A DNA stretch of 64,000 nucleotides from Spirochaetaceae bacterium (GTDB lineage: Bacteria > Spirochaetota > Spirochaetia > SZUA-6 > Bin103). A model generated the notes under the pieces. It was given only the letters and a program-made list of their open reading frames with translations. It made no database searches and was not told the DNA's origin. Both the position numbers and the translations under genes were made by a program. Where the stretch lies: contig JAPPNY010000110.1 of NCBI GenBank assembly GCA_028818385.1, positions 30,832 to 94,831 of the forward strand, written 5' to 3'. Below, in pieces: positions 25,160 through 36,465 of the stretch (position 1 is its first letter; every line of letters starts with the position of its first letter).

Positions 25160-26508
25160 TCCCTTCCTTCGATGACGGCGCGCACCTCCGCCAGCGTGGC
25201 CGCCACGGTGTCGGCGTCGCGCCCTTCCAGGCGCAGCCGCAGCAGCGGCTCCGTATTGCTCGGGCGAATGGTAAACCAGACGTGGCCGTACGCCACCGAC
25301 AGCCCGTCCAGGGTGTCGAGCTCCGCGTCGCGGTAGCGGTGACGGATGCGTTCCATCGCCGCCAGCGCCTCCTCGCGGGCGCCGACCGGCAGGTTGATCT
25401 CCGCCGACTGCGCGTAGCGGCTGCGCAGCGGTGCGGCCAACGCCGACAGCGGCTGCCCGCCACGTGCCAGGAGCGCCGCCATCATCACGATTGCGTACAG
25501 CGCCGACTCGGTGAAGAAGGAATCGGAGACGCGGAAGTACAGGTGTCCCGAGGTCTCGCAGCCGAACACGGCGTCCGCTTCCACCATCGCGTCGTACAGG
25601 TGGGTGTAGCCCACCGCCGCGCGCACCGCGCGGCCGCCGGCGGCGCCGATCTCCTCGGCGAACACGCGCGAGGCGATCAGGTCGTGCACGATCGCGGCTC
25701 CCGGATGGCGCCTCAGCATCTCCCGGGCCAGCAGGGCGCCGCTGAAGGGGGCGGCCACCACCTCGCCGCGCTCGTCGACGAACATCACCCGGTCGCCGTC
25801 ACCGTCGAGGATCGCCCCGAAGGCCGCGTCGCCGGCGCGCACCGCGGGCGCGATGTCGCACAGGCTGGCCTCCTCCAGCGGGTTGGGGGGATGCGCCGGG
25901 AACGTGCCGTCCGGGTCGCCGTTGAGCACCGTCACGAAGCCGTCCAGCCGGTCGGACACCGCACGCGTCAGCGCTCCGGCCGAGCCGTTGGACACGTCCA
26001 CCACGACCGGCGCCAAAGGTGCCCCTTCCGCGGCCGTGGCTACCAGGTCGACGTACCCGTCCACGGACGGCGCGGGCTCCGGAAGCGGCCGGGCGGCGCC
26101 GGCCTCCTCGCCTTCGACCTCGGCCATCAGCGCCTCCACGCGCGAGAGTCCCTTGGCGTAGCTCACCGATCCGCCGGTGCCGTCGAAGACCTTGAAACCA
26201 TGGTACTGGGGCGGGTTGTGCGAGGCGGTCGCCATCACGCCGGCGTCGCAGCCGGCCTCGATCTGCAGGAAGTGGAGCGCCGGCGTGGTCGTGAGGCCGA
26301 CGCTTGCCACGCGCCGCCCTTCGGCGGCAAGCCCGCGCGCCAGGGCCTCACTGAGCGCCGGCGAGTGGGTGCGCGCGTCGTGGCCGAGCAGGTAGCGCTC
26401 GGCATCCAGGTGCCGGGCCAGCGCGCGGCCGATCCGGTATGCCACCGGCACGTCGATGCCGGCGCCGTACACCGAGCGAATGTCGTACGCGTGAAACGGT
26501 TCGTTCAT
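25156..26508 (-). CDS. manB: Phosphomannomutase/phosphoglucomutase
   Basis: 450 residues. All four motifs of the alpha-D-phosphohexomutase family are present: the phosphoserine loop TASHNPP (S96), the metal loop DGDGDR (235-240), the sugar-binding GCETSGHLYF, and the phosphate-binding RPSNTEP. The enzyme interconverts hexose 6- and 1-phosphates for cell-envelope sugar synthesis. GCETSG leaves mannose or glucose specificity open. It is followed by the rhomboid gene in the same operon. Confidence 0.88.
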   Translation of the reverse strand: MNEPFHAYDIRSVYGAGIDVPVAYRIGRALARHLDAERYLLGHDARTHSPALSEALARGLAAEGRRVASVGLTTTPALHFLQIEAGCDAGVMATASHNPPQYHGFKVFDGTGGSVSYAKGLSRVEALMAEVEGEEAGAARPLPEPAPSVDGYVDLVATAAEGAPLAPVVVDVSNGSAGALTRAVSDRLDGFVTVLNGDPDGTFPAHPPNPLEEASLCDIAPAVRAGDAAFGAILDGDGDRVMFVDERGEVVAAPFSGALLAREMLRRHPGAAIVHDLIASRVFAEEIGAAGGRAVRAAVGYTHLYDAMVEADAVFGCETSGHLYFRVSDSFFTESALYAIVMMAALLARGGQPLSALAAPLRSRYAQSAEINLPVGAREEALAAMERIRHRYRDAELDTLDGLSVAYGHVWFTIRPSNTEPLLRLRLEGRDADTVAATLAEVRAVIEGRE

Positions 26509-26539
26509 GGCGTCGTGCGGATAATCTACTCCCCCGGCT

Positions 26540-28417
26540 TCAATCGGACGAGAGCGAGCTCGTCAACTCGTGCTCCCGTTCCCGGTTGCGGGCCAGCGAC
26601 CGCTTCAGCTCGCGCATCGCCTGCCCGTCGCGCCACGTGTCCTCGCGCGCCAGGTCCGCCTCGATCCGCATCCGCTGCTGCTCCAGCTCCTCCAGCTCCT
26701 CCAGCACCCGATCCTCGCTGGCAGCCCGCGACCGGGGCTGCGGCTTCTCCCTGGTGCGGTCCCGGCTCCTGCGCCGGTCGGTGGCGCGAGCCGGGGCGTC
26801 CTCATCCTCGTTCTTCCGTTTCCATTCGTAGTAGGAGAAGTCGCCGGGGTACAGGCGGGCGCCGCCGCGGTCCACCTCCAGGACGCCGGTGACCAGCCGG
26901 CGCAGGAACGCGCGGTCGTGCGAGACCACGATCAGCGTTCCCCGGTACTGCTCCAGGGCGCGCGCCAGCGCTTCGGTGGAGACGATGTCCAGGTGGTTGG
27001 TGGGCTCGTCCAGCAGCAGCAGGTTGATCGGCTGCAGCAGCAGGCGCGCCAGCGCCACGCGCACGCGCTCGCCGCCGGACAGCACGCCCACCGGCTTGTC
27101 GACGTCGTCCGCGTTGAACAGGAAGGCGCCAAGCAGGTCGCGGACCTTCTGCTGCTGGTCGGCGGCCGCGGCGGCCTGAACCGTCTCCAGCACCGTGAGC
27201 CCGGGATCGAGCTGCCGCTCCTGATCCTGCGCGAAGTACGCCTGCCGCAGGCCCACGGCCCGCCTGATCGAGCCGGCGCTCGGCTCCTCTGCGCCGGCCA
27301 GGGCCCGCATCAGCGTGGATTTGCCGGCGCCGTTCTTGCCGACCACGGCCAGCCGGTCGTTGCGCTCCACCTCCAGGTCGACGCCCGCGTACACCTGCAG
27401 GTCGCCGTAGCGCCTTGCCAACCCGGCGCAGGTCAGCGGCACCTTGCCGCTGCGCGGCGGATCGGGCAGCGACAGCTTGATGGTCGGCGCCTGCACCGGC
27501 CGCTCGCGGCGAGGCAGCTTCTCCAGGTAGCGGATCCTGCTCTGCACCAGGCGCGCCTTGGAGGCGGTGGCGCGGAAGCGGCGGATGAACGCCTCGATCC
27601 GTTCGATCTCTTCCTGCTGCAGGTCGTACGCCTTGGCGTCGGCGCGGACCTGCTCGGCCCGCGCCCGCTCGAAGTCGGAGTAGCCGCCCGCGTAGGAGCG
27701 GAGCCGGCCGTCGCGGATCTCCAGCACGCTCTGGCAGCAGCGATCCAGGAACTCGCGGTCGTGGGCGACCACCATGAAGCCGCCTTCGCCGCGCGCCAGG
27801 AAGCCCTCCAGCCATTCGCGCGCCGGCAGGTCCAGGTAGTTGGTGGGCTCGTCGAGGAGCAGCAGGTCCGCGCGGCTCAGCAGCACGCGGCCCAGCGCGA
27901 CCCGCATCTCCCAGCCGCCGGACAGCTCGCTCACCGGCCGGTCGCGGTCCGATTCCTCGAACCCCAGGCCGCGCATGACGACGCCGATCTCACGGTCGCG
28001 CTCGTGGTAGCCTCCGCGCTCCAGCCGTTCGAGGAGCTCCCCGTACGCGGTGAGCACCTCCTCGACGTCATCTCCGTCGGCCATGCGTCCCTCCAGCGCC
28101 GTGGCCTCGGCCGCCACCGCGTGCAGGTCGGTGAACGCACGCTCCAGCTCCTGGACGACCGTCCGCCCGGACCTGGCCGCGTCGTCGCCGGACCCGGACT
28201 GCGGCAGGTAGCACACCCGCGCGCCGCGCTGCAGGCGCACGCTGCCGGCGTCCGGGGGAAGCTCGCCGGCGGCCACGCGCAGCAGCGTGCTCTTGCCGCT
28301 GCCGTTGGGACCGGCCAGGGCGACACGGTCTCCCCGTGCCAGCGTGGTGCTTGCGCCGGCGAGCACCGTCTGCGCGCCGTAGGCGACGCTGACCCCTTCC
28401 AGGGTGACGGCAGCCAC
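26540..28417 (-). CDS. ABC-F family ATPase
   Basis: 625 residues from a GTG at 28417, one base after the stop of the upstream lipoprotein gene. Two ABC ATPase domains lie in tandem without membrane segments. Walker A motifs are GPNGSGKST and GKNGAGKST; signatures are LSGGWEMRVALGR and LSGGERVRVALAR; both have LLLDEPTN. An inter-domain helical arm and a charged C-terminal coiled coil place it with Uup/YheS-type ABC-F proteins, which act on the ribosome or on DNA structures. Which subfamily is not clear. Confidence 0.88.
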   Translation of the reverse strand: MAAVTLEGVSVAYGAQTVLAGASTTLARGDRVALAGPNGSGKSTLLRVAAGELPPDAGSVRLQRGARVCYLPQSGSGDDAARSGRTVVQELERAFTDLHAVAAEATALEGRMADGDDVEEVLTAYGELLERLERGGYHERDREIGVVMRGLGFEESDRDRPVSELSGGWEMRVALGRVLLSRADLLLLDEPTNYLDLPAREWLEGFLARGEGGFMVVAHDREFLDRCCQSVLEIRDGRLRSYAGGYSDFERARAEQVRADAKAYDLQQEEIERIEAFIRRFRATASKARLVQSRIRYLEKLPRRERPVQAPTIKLSLPDPPRSGKVPLTCAGLARRYGDLQVYAGVDLEVERNDRLAVVGKNGAGKSTLMRALAGAEEPSAGSIRRAVGLRQAYFAQDQERQLDPGLTVLETVQAAAAADQQQKVRDLLGAFLFNADDVDKPVGVLSGGERVRVALARLLLQPINLLLLDEPTNHLDIVSTEALARALEQYRGTLIVVSHDRAFLRRLVTGVLEVDRGGARLYPGDFSYYEWKRKNEDEDAPARATDRRRSRDRTREKPQPRSRAASEDRVLEELEELEQQRMRIEADLAREDTWRDGQAMRELKRSLARNREREHELTSSLSSD

Positions 28418-28418
28418 G

Positions 28419-29801
28419 TCAGCCCGCGAACCGGAAGTAGATCACCAGCGGCGGGGCCGCCGTGCCCAGCACCAGGAGTTGCTCTTCATCGATGTCGCCC
28501 GCCAGAGCCATGCGGATCCCCTCTTCGTCGCGCGCGTAGACGAAGGTGACCGCCGCCGGCGGCGCTGTTTCGCCGCCGCGATCAAACGCCATGGTGAGCG
28601 CGCCGGAGTACTCGGCGCGCAGCGGCCGCGACAGGTGCAGCCGCAGGGTGACGGTTCCGGTTCCCGCCGCGTCGGCGGGGATGACGCCCGGGACCAGCCG
28701 CTCGAAGCCGCTCCAGCGGAACCGCTGCGACGGCTCCAGCAGGACCTCGCCGTAGGCGCTCGACCGCAGCGTCGGCCCGCTTTCGCGCAGCGCTTCGTAG
28801 ATCCTGTCCCGGCGCTCCCGCTCGGCAGCGATCAGATCCTGCACGTCGGCGTCGAGGACGACGAACTTCTGCGTCTGCAGCCGTCCTTCATGCTGGAACG
28901 AGACCATGATGCTCCCCTCGGTTTCCGAGACGATCCGGACGCCGCTGCCGTGCAGGACGAACACCTCCTCGCCAATGCGATCGATCCGGTCGAATGCGAA
29001 CGCCAGATCCAGCTCCGGCAGTCGCATGCGCGCCAGCCCGCCGGCACCCTGCGGCAGAACCTCCCCCGCCGTCGGGACGGTCCGGCTGCCCGGCTCTACC
29101 GTGAACCCGTACGTGTCGTTCAGCCGCGTGAGATCGATCCGCCGGCGGAGCAGCATGTCCGCGTAGTACTGCGGGCGCCACGCGACACCGGTGATGCGCT
29201 CCAGCTCCGTCTCTTCGCCGAGCAGCCGGTCGGCCGCCGCCTGCGGATCCTCTCCGGTCTCGAACAGCAGCAGGAACTCCCCGAACGTGAACCCCTGCGT
29301 GCCGTCGGCGGTGAGCACCTGATACCAGAAGTTGCTGTAGTCGCCGACCGTCACCGGGCCCTCCCCGCGGCCGATGATCTTGACGGCCTCGCCCTCGCGC
29401 AGACGGTAGAGCAGGGCCGAACGGGCGTCGGCCGCTTCCCGGATCGGCAAGCCGATCCGCGCGGCGTAGCCGAAGGTGTGGACCAGGTCGCGGTAGGAGG
29501 CTGCGAACGCTTCCGCCTGCTGCCGGTCGGTGAACAGTCTCACCCGCCAGCGGGCAATCTCGCGGACCGTTTCGGCGTCGGTGTAGCGGTAGACGTCCTG
29601 GATGTCCGACTCGCCACTGATGGAGAGCACCGATCCGTCGATGCCCGGTTGCGGTGCCCAGAGCACCACGCCCCAGCCTACGCGCCGTTCCCCGCACGCC
29701 GCCAGAAGCGCCACGATCACCGGCAGCAGGGCGATCAGGGCGAGCGGGCGCGCCGTCCGGGTCTGCCTTGCGGCCACCCCCGACGGCGCGGACCCCTCCA
29801 T
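28419..29801 (-). CDS. SH3-domain lipoprotein
   Basis: 460 residues from the ATG at 29801. The lipobox LLAAC follows a hydrophobic segment, so it is a lipid-anchored envelope protein. Residues around 100-180 resemble a bacterial SH3 repeat (LREGEAVKIIG to WYQVLTADGTQGFTFGEFLLLF). The rest is beta-rich and unknown. The start overlaps the stop of the LysM transglycosylase gene by one base (TGATG). The pairing with a peptidoglycan enzyme suggests a cell-wall role. Confidence 0.75.
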   Translation of the reverse strand: MEGSAPSGVAARQTRTARPLALIALLPVIVALLAACGERRVGWGVVLWAPQPGIDGSVLSISGESDIQDVYRYTDAETVREIARWRVRLFTDRQQAEAFAASYRDLVHTFGYAARIGLPIREAADARSALLYRLREGEAVKIIGRGEGPVTVGDYSNFWYQVLTADGTQGFTFGEFLLLFETGEDPQAAADRLLGEETELERITGVAWRPQYYADMLLRRRIDLTRLNDTYGFTVEPGSRTVPTAGEVLPQGAGGLARMRLPELDLAFAFDRIDRIGEEVFVLHGSGVRIVSETEGSIMVSFQHEGRLQTQKFVVLDADVQDLIAAERERRDRIYEALRESGPTLRSSAYGEVLLEPSQRFRWSGFERLVPGVIPADAAGTGTVTLRLHLSRPLRAEYSGALTMAFDRGGETAPPAAVTFVYARDEEGIRMALAGDIDEEQLLVLGTAAPPLVIYFRFAG

Positions 29802-31318
29802 CAGGCGCTCGACAGCGTACCGCCGGCCTGCACGATAAGGGTTTCGCCCGGCTTGATGATGTCGTTCGGCGACCGGCCGTTGCTGGCCGCCAGCGCCTCC
29901 ACGGTCACCCCGTGAGCGCGCGCGATATCCCACAGCGAGTCGCCGTGCTCGACGACGTGCACGGCGCCGGACCCCGCCTGCGCCATCCACGGAGGCCCGA
30001 CGCCCGGCGAGTCCACGTCCGGCACGGAACCCGGCAGCGGGATGACCACGGTCAGGCCCGGCCGCAGCCGCCGCGGATTCACGCCCGGATTCTCACCGAG
30101 GATCCGCTCGACGCTGCTGCCATACCGGAGCGCCAGGACCCACAGCGTCTCTCCCGGCCGAACCCGGTGTTCGACCGTCGCGCCCGACGGCACCGCCACC
30201 GGAGTGACGGTCACCGGAGTGGCGGCCACCGGAGTGACGGCCAGCAGCGGGACAACCGCGGTCTGACCGGGGCGCAGCCGTTGCGGGTGCAGCCCCGGAT
30301 TCTCGTCGACGATCAGGTCGACGCTGCTTCCGTAGCGTTTCGCGAGAGCCCAGAAGGTCTCTCCGGCGCGGATCACGTGCTCGATGAAATCGAACAGCTG
30401 CGTGCGCTCCTCCAGGAGGGCCCGCACCTGCTCGGCGTGGTCGGCCGGGACCTTCAGCCAGTATCCGTTCAGGTCCGCGGCACGCGTGTCGCTCGATGCG
30501 ATCACCGCCGGCTCGACGCGGGCGTCGTTCGGGGTGAACACCGAGCCGAGCTCCGCATTTGCGGTCCGCAGCAGATCGAGGTCCATACCCGTGTGCGCGG
30601 CCAGCTTGCGCAGGTCGGCCCGGCCGCCGGCTCCGACGCGAACCCAGGTGATCGGCTCGAGCTCCGGAAGACCGTAGCGCTCCGGCTCCGAGAAGACGCG
30701 AACCGCCGCCAGGAAGCGGGGCACGAACTCCGCCGTCTGCTCCGGCAACGCGCCCGATCGGCGCAACTCCCAGAAATCCCTGGTGCCGGCCCGGTCGATC
30801 GCCCGCTGCACTCCGCCCGGGCCTGCGTTGTACGCCGCGATCGCGAGCAGCCAGTCGCCAAAGCGTTCGCGGTTCGTTGCCAGGGTATCCAGCGCGACCT
30901 CGGTCGCCTTCCAGAAGTCGCGCCGCTCGTCGAGCCGGCCATCCATCTGCAACGGATAGCCGCTCGCCCCGAGGCGTGTGATCTGCCAGATGCCGACCGC
31001 GCCGCTCGGCGACACCGCATCGGGGAGATAACCCGACTCGATCACCGGCAGCAGCCGCAGCTCCTGCGGCAACCCGCGCCGCTCGATTGCAGCGCCTATG
31101 TGATCGGAGTAGATCCACGAGCGCTCCCAGACGCCGTGCAGCCATCCACGCCAGGTCCGCTTGGTGAACTGCTCGATGTAGTGCTCGACGCGCGCGTGGT
31201 CGCACGCCTGCCAGTCGCTCCGGCACTCCTGGGCCGCGAGCGGAACGATCCCCGTGGTCATGAGCACGGCGATCGCCACGAGCGCGCGCACGCCGACTCC
31301 CCTTGCTGCGTTGCTCAT
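29801..31318 (-). CDS. mltD: MltD-like lytic transglycosylase with three LysM domains
   Basis: 505 residues. A signal peptide ends near LAAQ-ECR (residue 31). The SLT domain follows, with the catalytic Glu E94 in PVIESGYLPDAVSPSG and the IAAYNAGPGGVQRAI motif. Three LysM repeats lie at about 315-360, 385-430 and 455-500, separated by Pro/Val/Thr-rich linkers. The enzyme cleaves peptidoglycan in the periplasm. The linker before LysM 2 is built from repeated VTPVA units, visible as a short repeat in the DNA at about 30187-30243. Confidence 0.88.
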   Translation of the reverse strand: MSNAARGVGVRALVAIAVLMTTGIVPLAAQECRSDWQACDHARVEHYIEQFTKRTWRGWLHGVWERSWIYSDHIGAAIERRGLPQELRLLPVIESGYLPDAVSPSGAVGIWQITRLGASGYPLQMDGRLDERRDFWKATEVALDTLATNRERFGDWLLAIAAYNAGPGGVQRAIDRAGTRDFWELRRSGALPEQTAEFVPRFLAAVRVFSEPERYGLPELEPITWVRVGAGGRADLRKLAAHTGMDLDLLRTANAELGSVFTPNDARVEPAVIASSDTRAADLNGYWLKVPADHAEQVRALLEERTQLFDFIEHVIRAGETFWALAKRYGSSVDLIVDENPGLHPQRLRPGQTAVVPLLAVTPVAATPVTVTPVAVPSGATVEHRVRPGETLWVLALRYGSSVERILGENPGVNPRRLRPGLTVVIPLPGSVPDVDSPGVGPPWMAQAGSGAVHVVEHGDSLWDIARAHGVTVEALAASNGRSPNDIIKPGETLIVQAGGTLSSA

Positions 31319-31409
31319 CCTTTCCTCTATATGCGCTGGCCTCTATGTGCGCGGGCCTCGGCGCGTCCCGGCGTCTGCCGGTTCGGCACGGGGTGGCCGG
31401 CGCGAGGAC

Positions 31410-32525
31410 CTACAACTTCTCGCCAAAGAAAATGCCGGCCCACTCCCAGGTGCCGTCGACGCGCGGATCGATGCCATAGTCGATCCTTCGGAAGTAAAAA
31501 TACCAGGTTGTGACCCGTGCCGTCCATCCCGCCGTGCGCAGGAAGGCTTCCCGGTCGTTGGAATCGGGGTGCAGCTCGGCATCGGCGTGGACGCGCCGCA
31601 TCGAGAACGCCTCCAGTCTGAAACGCTGTGTGAGCGTCGCGTCGCTCCCCCACGAGGTCGCGAAGAAGTTGACGTGGGCCTGCAGACGGCGCAGCGCGCG
31701 CACGTCCCCGCGGGCGACGGCCGCACGCGCCTCCGCCACCAGCGTTTCCAGATCGTCCCGCACCCATGACTTGTCGGAGTGATGGAAGCTGATCAGCTCG
31801 CTCACCCGCCGGTAGGCATCGGGCTCGCCGGGTATTTCGGTCGGGGGGGCGCGGAGGAACCTGCCGTACGCCTCCAGGCCCTGCTCCCAGTCGCCCCGGC
31901 GGGCGTAGGCCTCCGCGAGCCGGTAGAGGCTCAGGCCGAGGTCGACGCGCTCGGGGAACCGCTCGACCAGCTCACGGTAGTACTCGACATGGCGCACGGC
32001 ATCGTCGAGCTCGATCAGGCGCTCCAGGCAGTGCCGGTGCAGCGATCGCCCGCGCACTTCCAGATCGGGCAGGTTGCGCAGCACGCGCCGGTAGTAGTGG
32101 ACGGCCATCGGCGCCTGTCCGGCCCCCAGGTAAGAATCCGCGACGGTCACCAGGTGAGCGGCGTTGTACGGGTCCTGTGGATGCTGCCCGGCGTACAGGG
32201 TCAGGAAGGTCCGCTCGCGTCCCCCTTCCCCGCCGCGCCTCAGGGTACGCGCGATCTCGGCGACCAGCGCGTACCGCCGGTCGGCGGTCCCGGCGCCGGG
32301 GTCGGTCCGCTCCAGTTCGACGCGGAGCTGCTGCAGATCGGCATTCAGAGACCGGTCCGCCACCCACAACAGTTCGTGGCGCGCGCAGCCGCCAAGCACG
32401 ATGAGGAACGCCAGCGCGACCGCAACCTGTCCGAGCACGGCGCCGCATGCCGGGGAGCGGCGGGACCCGCGGCCCGCGCTCAGGCGACCGCGTGGCAGGG
32501 GATCCGGCATTCGCTGATCGGTCAT
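31410..32525 (-). CDS. TPR-containing lipoprotein
   Basis: 371 residues from the ATG at 32525; a longer reading has no better site. The lipobox LGGC follows a hydrophobic stretch. The middle holds tetratricopeptide-like helices ([28 protein letters not shown], quoted here only by its ends AAHLV and YYRRVL, and [19 protein letters not shown]). The C-terminal 100 residues are aromatic-rich and unknown. It diverges from icd. It is probably a scaffold at the inner face of the outer membrane or cell surface. Confidence 0.7.
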   Translation of the reverse strand: MTDQRMPDPLPRGRLSAGRGSRRSPACGAVLGQVAVALAFLIVLGGCARHELLWVADRSLNADLQQLRVELERTDPGAGTADRRYALVAEIARTLRRGGEGGRERTFLTLYAGQHPQDPYNAAHLVTVADSYLGAGQAPMAVHYYRRVLRNLPDLEVRGRSLHRHCLERLIELDDAVRHVEYYRELVERFPERVDLGLSLYRLAEAYARRGDWEQGLEAYGRFLRAPPTEIPGEPDAYRRVSELISFHHSDKSWVRDDLETLVAEARAAVARGDVRALRRLQAHVNFFATSWGSDATLTQRFRLEAFSMRRVHADAELHPDSNDREAFLRTAGWTARVTTWYFYFRRIDYGIDPRVDGTWEWAGIFFGEKL

Positions 32526-32546
32526 CGGGGATCGGTCATCCGGTGA

Positions 32547-32552
32547 TATACT
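32547..32552 (+). promoter_or_regulatory. Candidate -10 box of icd
   Basis: TATACT lies 10 bp before the ATG at 32563, so transcription would begin almost at the start codon. No clear -35 box is seen. Just upstream the unit GATCGGTCATC occurs twice (about 32517-32538), which may be a regulator site shared with the divergent lipoprotein gene. Confidence 0.35.
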
Positions 32553-32562
32553 GTGCCTCCTG

Positions 32563-33782
<1,220 letters not shown>

Positions 33783-33783
<1 letters not shown>

Positions 33784-34211
33784 TGCGAGCCCCGGCACGC
33801 ACGTGCCGCCTCCTGCGATCGCTGCTCATCCCGCTGGCGGCGGGCGCCGCACTGCTGCTGGGCTGTCAGACCCCCATGCCGGACGCCTCCGAGCTGATGA
33901 CCGCGCCCGAGTACTTCCAGGCGGCCCGCGACGCCAGCAGTCAACGGAACTATCAAGCAGCGATGGACTACTACCGGGCCTACCTGGAACGCTTCCCGGC
34001 CACCGCCGATCCCGACGAGCTCGAGCGCAATCTCTGGGCGGAGTACGAGATCGCCTTCATGCACCACAAGCTCGACGACGACCAGGCGGCCATGGAGCTG
34101 CTGGGCCTTCTGGTGGCCAAGTACGACGGCGAAGGAGGTGAGGACCTGCCGCCGGCCCCGGGCCGGCTGGCGCGGCGGGTCATCGAGGAGCTGCAGAGCG
34201 CCGAAGGGTAG
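33783..34211 (+). CDS. Small TPR-like lipoprotein
   Basis: 142 residues from the ATG at 33783, which overlaps the icd stop (TGATG) and has GGAGG 8 bp ahead. The lipobox LLLGC lies near residue 28. The remaining helical part (SSQRNYQAAMDYYRAYLERFP) looks like two tetratricopeptide repeats. It is probably co-transcribed with icd and the next lipoprotein gene. Function unknown. Confidence 0.75.
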
Positions 34212-34252
34212 CCGGCAAAAGCGCTGCCGCCGCCCCGGCCGTATCCGGGGTG

Positions 34253-35299
34253 ATGGCAACCCGAACAATCGACTTCCGGAGGCTCGCCGCGACAGCGAGC
34301 CTGGCCGGCCTTTTCTGCGTCGTGGGCGCGTGCGGCAAGGTGCCCGCACTGCGCACCGTCATCGATCCGGACCTGACGCCGCCTCTGCTGCGCGCCGTCG
34401 AGGTGCCGGACCGGCGCTCGATCGCGATCACCTTCAGCGAGCCCGCGGTGCTCGAGGATGGATCGCTGGTCATCGAACCGCCTCTCGGTCTGGATGGCGT
34501 CGCCTACGACGGAGCCCGCATGCTGCTGTCGGTCGCCGAGCAGAGCTCGGGCGCCGAGTACCAGCTCAAGGCGGTGGTCACCGATGAGCGCGGCAACGGC
34601 CTGGGAATGACCGCCCGCTTCCACGGCCACAACGGCGAGGTGCCGGCCCTCCTCATCACCGAGCTGACCACGCGAGGCACCCGTACGCGGCCCGACCGGA
34701 TCGAGCTGGTGGCCCTGACGGCCGGCGACCTGGGCGGGGTGACCCTGTTCGACGGGACGCCGGGCAACTACCGCCACCGGCTGGTGTTCCCCTCCATCGC
34801 GGTGGAGCCGGGCGACTTCATCGTCATCCACTGCGTCAGCACCGGTGACCCGGCGGAGGTGAACGAGACGGCGTCGATGACCGAATCGGCCCATCCGCAG
34901 GCGTCGGAGGATGCCTGGGACCTGTGGCTTCCCGAAGGCGAGGGACTGTCCGGCAACAACGGCGTCGTTTCGCTCTACGCACGGCCGGACGGCGACGTGC
35001 TCGACGGCGTGATCTACAGCGACCGCACCTCCGAGTCCGACGAACGCTACCGGGGGTTCGGCACCCGCAGAGTGCTGGAGCGCGTCGACGAGCTGGTGGC
35101 GGCCGGCGGCTGGCAGGTCGCCGGTGAGCTGGCGCGTCCCGAGGATGCCGTCGACTCGAACGACACCACGTCGACCCGCTCGATGGCGCGCGGCAGCGAC
35201 CACGCGGACACCGACTCCCGCACGGACTGGCACATCACCCCGACCCGCGGGGCGACCTTCGGCGGCCTCAACACCGACGAGGTGTTCAGCCGGGAATGA
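34253..35299 (+). CDS. Lipoprotein with Ig-like and lamin-tail-like domains
   Basis: 348 residues. The lipobox VVGAC is near residue 27. Residues 40-125 match bacterial Ig-like (SbsA-type) folds (PPLLRAVEVPDRRSIAITFSE read as short pieces PPLLRAVEV and AITFSE). The following 120 residues resemble a lamin-tail-like domain (LLITELTTRG, DRIELVAL, GDFIVIH). Such pairs occur in surface-exposed proteins. The ATG at 34253 is 41 bp after the previous stop and has only a weak GGGG site. Confidence 0.7.
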   Translation: MATRTIDFRRLAATASLAGLFCVVGACGKVPALRTVIDPDLTPPLLRAVEVPDRRSIAITFSEPAVLEDGSLVIEPPLGLDGVAYDGARMLLSVAEQSSGAEYQLKAVVTDERGNGLGMTARFHGHNGEVPALLITELTTRGTRTRPDRIELVALTAGDLGGVTLFDGTPGNYRHRLVFPSIAVEPGDFIVIHCVSTGDPAEVNETASMTESAHPQASEDAWDLWLPEGEGLSGNNGVVSLYARPDGDVLDGVIYSDRTSESDERYRGFGTRRVLERVDELVAAGGWQVAGELARPEDAVDSNDTTSTRSMARGSDHADTDSRTDWHITPTRGATFGGLNTDEVFSRE

Positions 35300-35320
35300 T
35301 GCGTCGGTCCGCGCGGCGCG

Positions 35321-35644
35321 TTACACGAGCGCCTTGAACATCCCCTCGATCTTGCCCTTGGGGACCGCACCGACCTGCTGGTCGACCACCGATCCGTCGT
35401 TGAACAGCAGCAGGGTGGGAATGCTGACCACGTTGAACTTCATCGCCAGGTCGCCGGCATCGTCGACGTTGACCTTGCCGACCTTGACGCGTCCCGCGTA
35501 GTCGGAGGCCAGCTCCTCGACGGCGGGCGCGATCATCTTGCACGGGCCGCACCAGTCGGCCCAGAAGTCGACCAGCACGGGGGTGTCCGCCTGGAGAACC
35601 TCCGCATCGAAATTGTCGTTGGTAATCGTCACTTCCTGTCCCAT
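35321..35644 (-). CDS. trxA: Thioredoxin
   Basis: 107 residues from the ATG at 35644, which has AGGGGG ahead. The active site WCGPC has C32 and C35, the same numbering as Escherichia coli thioredoxin 1. The cis-Pro loop SIPTLLLFNDG is intact. It is a cytoplasmic dithiol reductant. It lies 56 bp downstream of trpA on the same strand, so it may be expressed from the trp transcript as well as from its own start region. Confidence 0.95.
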   Translation of the reverse strand: MGQEVTITNDNFDAEVLQADTPVLVDFWADWCGPCKMIAPAVEELASDYAGRVKVGKVNVDDAGDLAMKFNVVSIPTLLLFNDGSVVDQQVGAVPKGKIEGMFKALV

Positions 35645-35700
35645 TCGGCTTGCCCCCTTGGGAGTCGTTGTGCAGAAAGTAGGGTGAAGCGCGGCACCGA

Positions 35701-36465
35701 TCAAGAAGTCCCCGGATCGGCCAGCCGCGCCATCAGACCGCGTACCGTGTCGTACGGGTCGGCGCCCTCCGGAGCCTCGAGCAGCGCGCGGATGAAGGCC
35801 GAGCCGACGATCACGGTATCCACCAGCGGCGCGAGCGCGTCGACCTGCGCCCGTTCCGAAATCCCGAAGCCGGCCATCACCGAAACGCCGAGCGCCCTGG
35901 CGTCGCGCAGGAAACGGACGCTGTCATCGCTGATCCGGGTGTAGCCGCCGGTCACGCCCTTGCGCAGCGCCGTGTACAGGGAGCCGCTGCGCGAGCTCTC
36001 CACCACGGTACGGAGGCGTTCCGCGCGGGCGGTCACGGGAACCACCGGGACCACCTCCAGGGACAGGTTCCGGCCGGCAGCGTACAGCCCCTCGTCGTAG
36101 TCGGGGGGCAGGTCGGGGACGATCACGCCGCGCGCGCCCGCGTCCCGGCAGCGCGCCAGGAAGGGTTCGATGCCCGGCCGGAAAGCCAGGTTGGCGTACA
36201 CCATCACGAAGACCTGAGGCGCGTCAGGGCGGCTCGCCAGCCGGTCGACCAGCCGGAAGCCGTCGTCCACCGCAAACCCGGCCGCCAGCGCATCCGCGCA
36301 CGCGCGCTGGATCCACGGACCGTCCGCGGTCGGGTCGCTGAACGGGAACTGCACCTCCAGCAGCCCGGCGCCGCCGTCGATCATCGCCTCGCCGACGCGC
36401 AGCGAGGTGTCCCAGTCCGGGAAGGCCGCCACCAGGTGGGCCATGAAGGCCGGCTTGTCAGCCAT
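35701..36465 (-). CDS. trpA: Tryptophan synthase alpha chain
   Basis: 254 residues. The catalytic pair E37 and D48 lies in LLEVQFPFSDPTADGP, with the 11-residue spacing found in other TrpA proteins. GFGISERAQV near residue 200 binds the phosphate. The subunit releases indole from indole-glycerol phosphate and channels it to TrpB. The start overlaps the trpB stop by 8 bp, so the two are translationally coupled. Confidence 0.94.
   Translation of the reverse strand: MADKPAFMAHLVAAFPDWDTSLRVGEAMIDGGAGLLEVQFPFSDPTADGPWIQRACADALAAGFAVDDGFRLVDRLASRPDAPQVFVMVYANLAFRPGIEPFLARCRDAGARGVIVPDLPPDYDEGLYAAGRNLSLEVVPVVPVTARAERLRTVVESSRSGSLYTALRKGVTGGYTRISDDSVRFLRDARALGVSVMAGFGISERAQVDALAPLVDTVIVGSAFIRALLEAPEGADPYDTVRGLMARLADPGTS

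Noticed and set aside
24539..25336. Plus-strand frame opposite the rhomboid gene
   Set aside because: Antisense shadow; the rhomboid catalytic residues are clear on the other strand.
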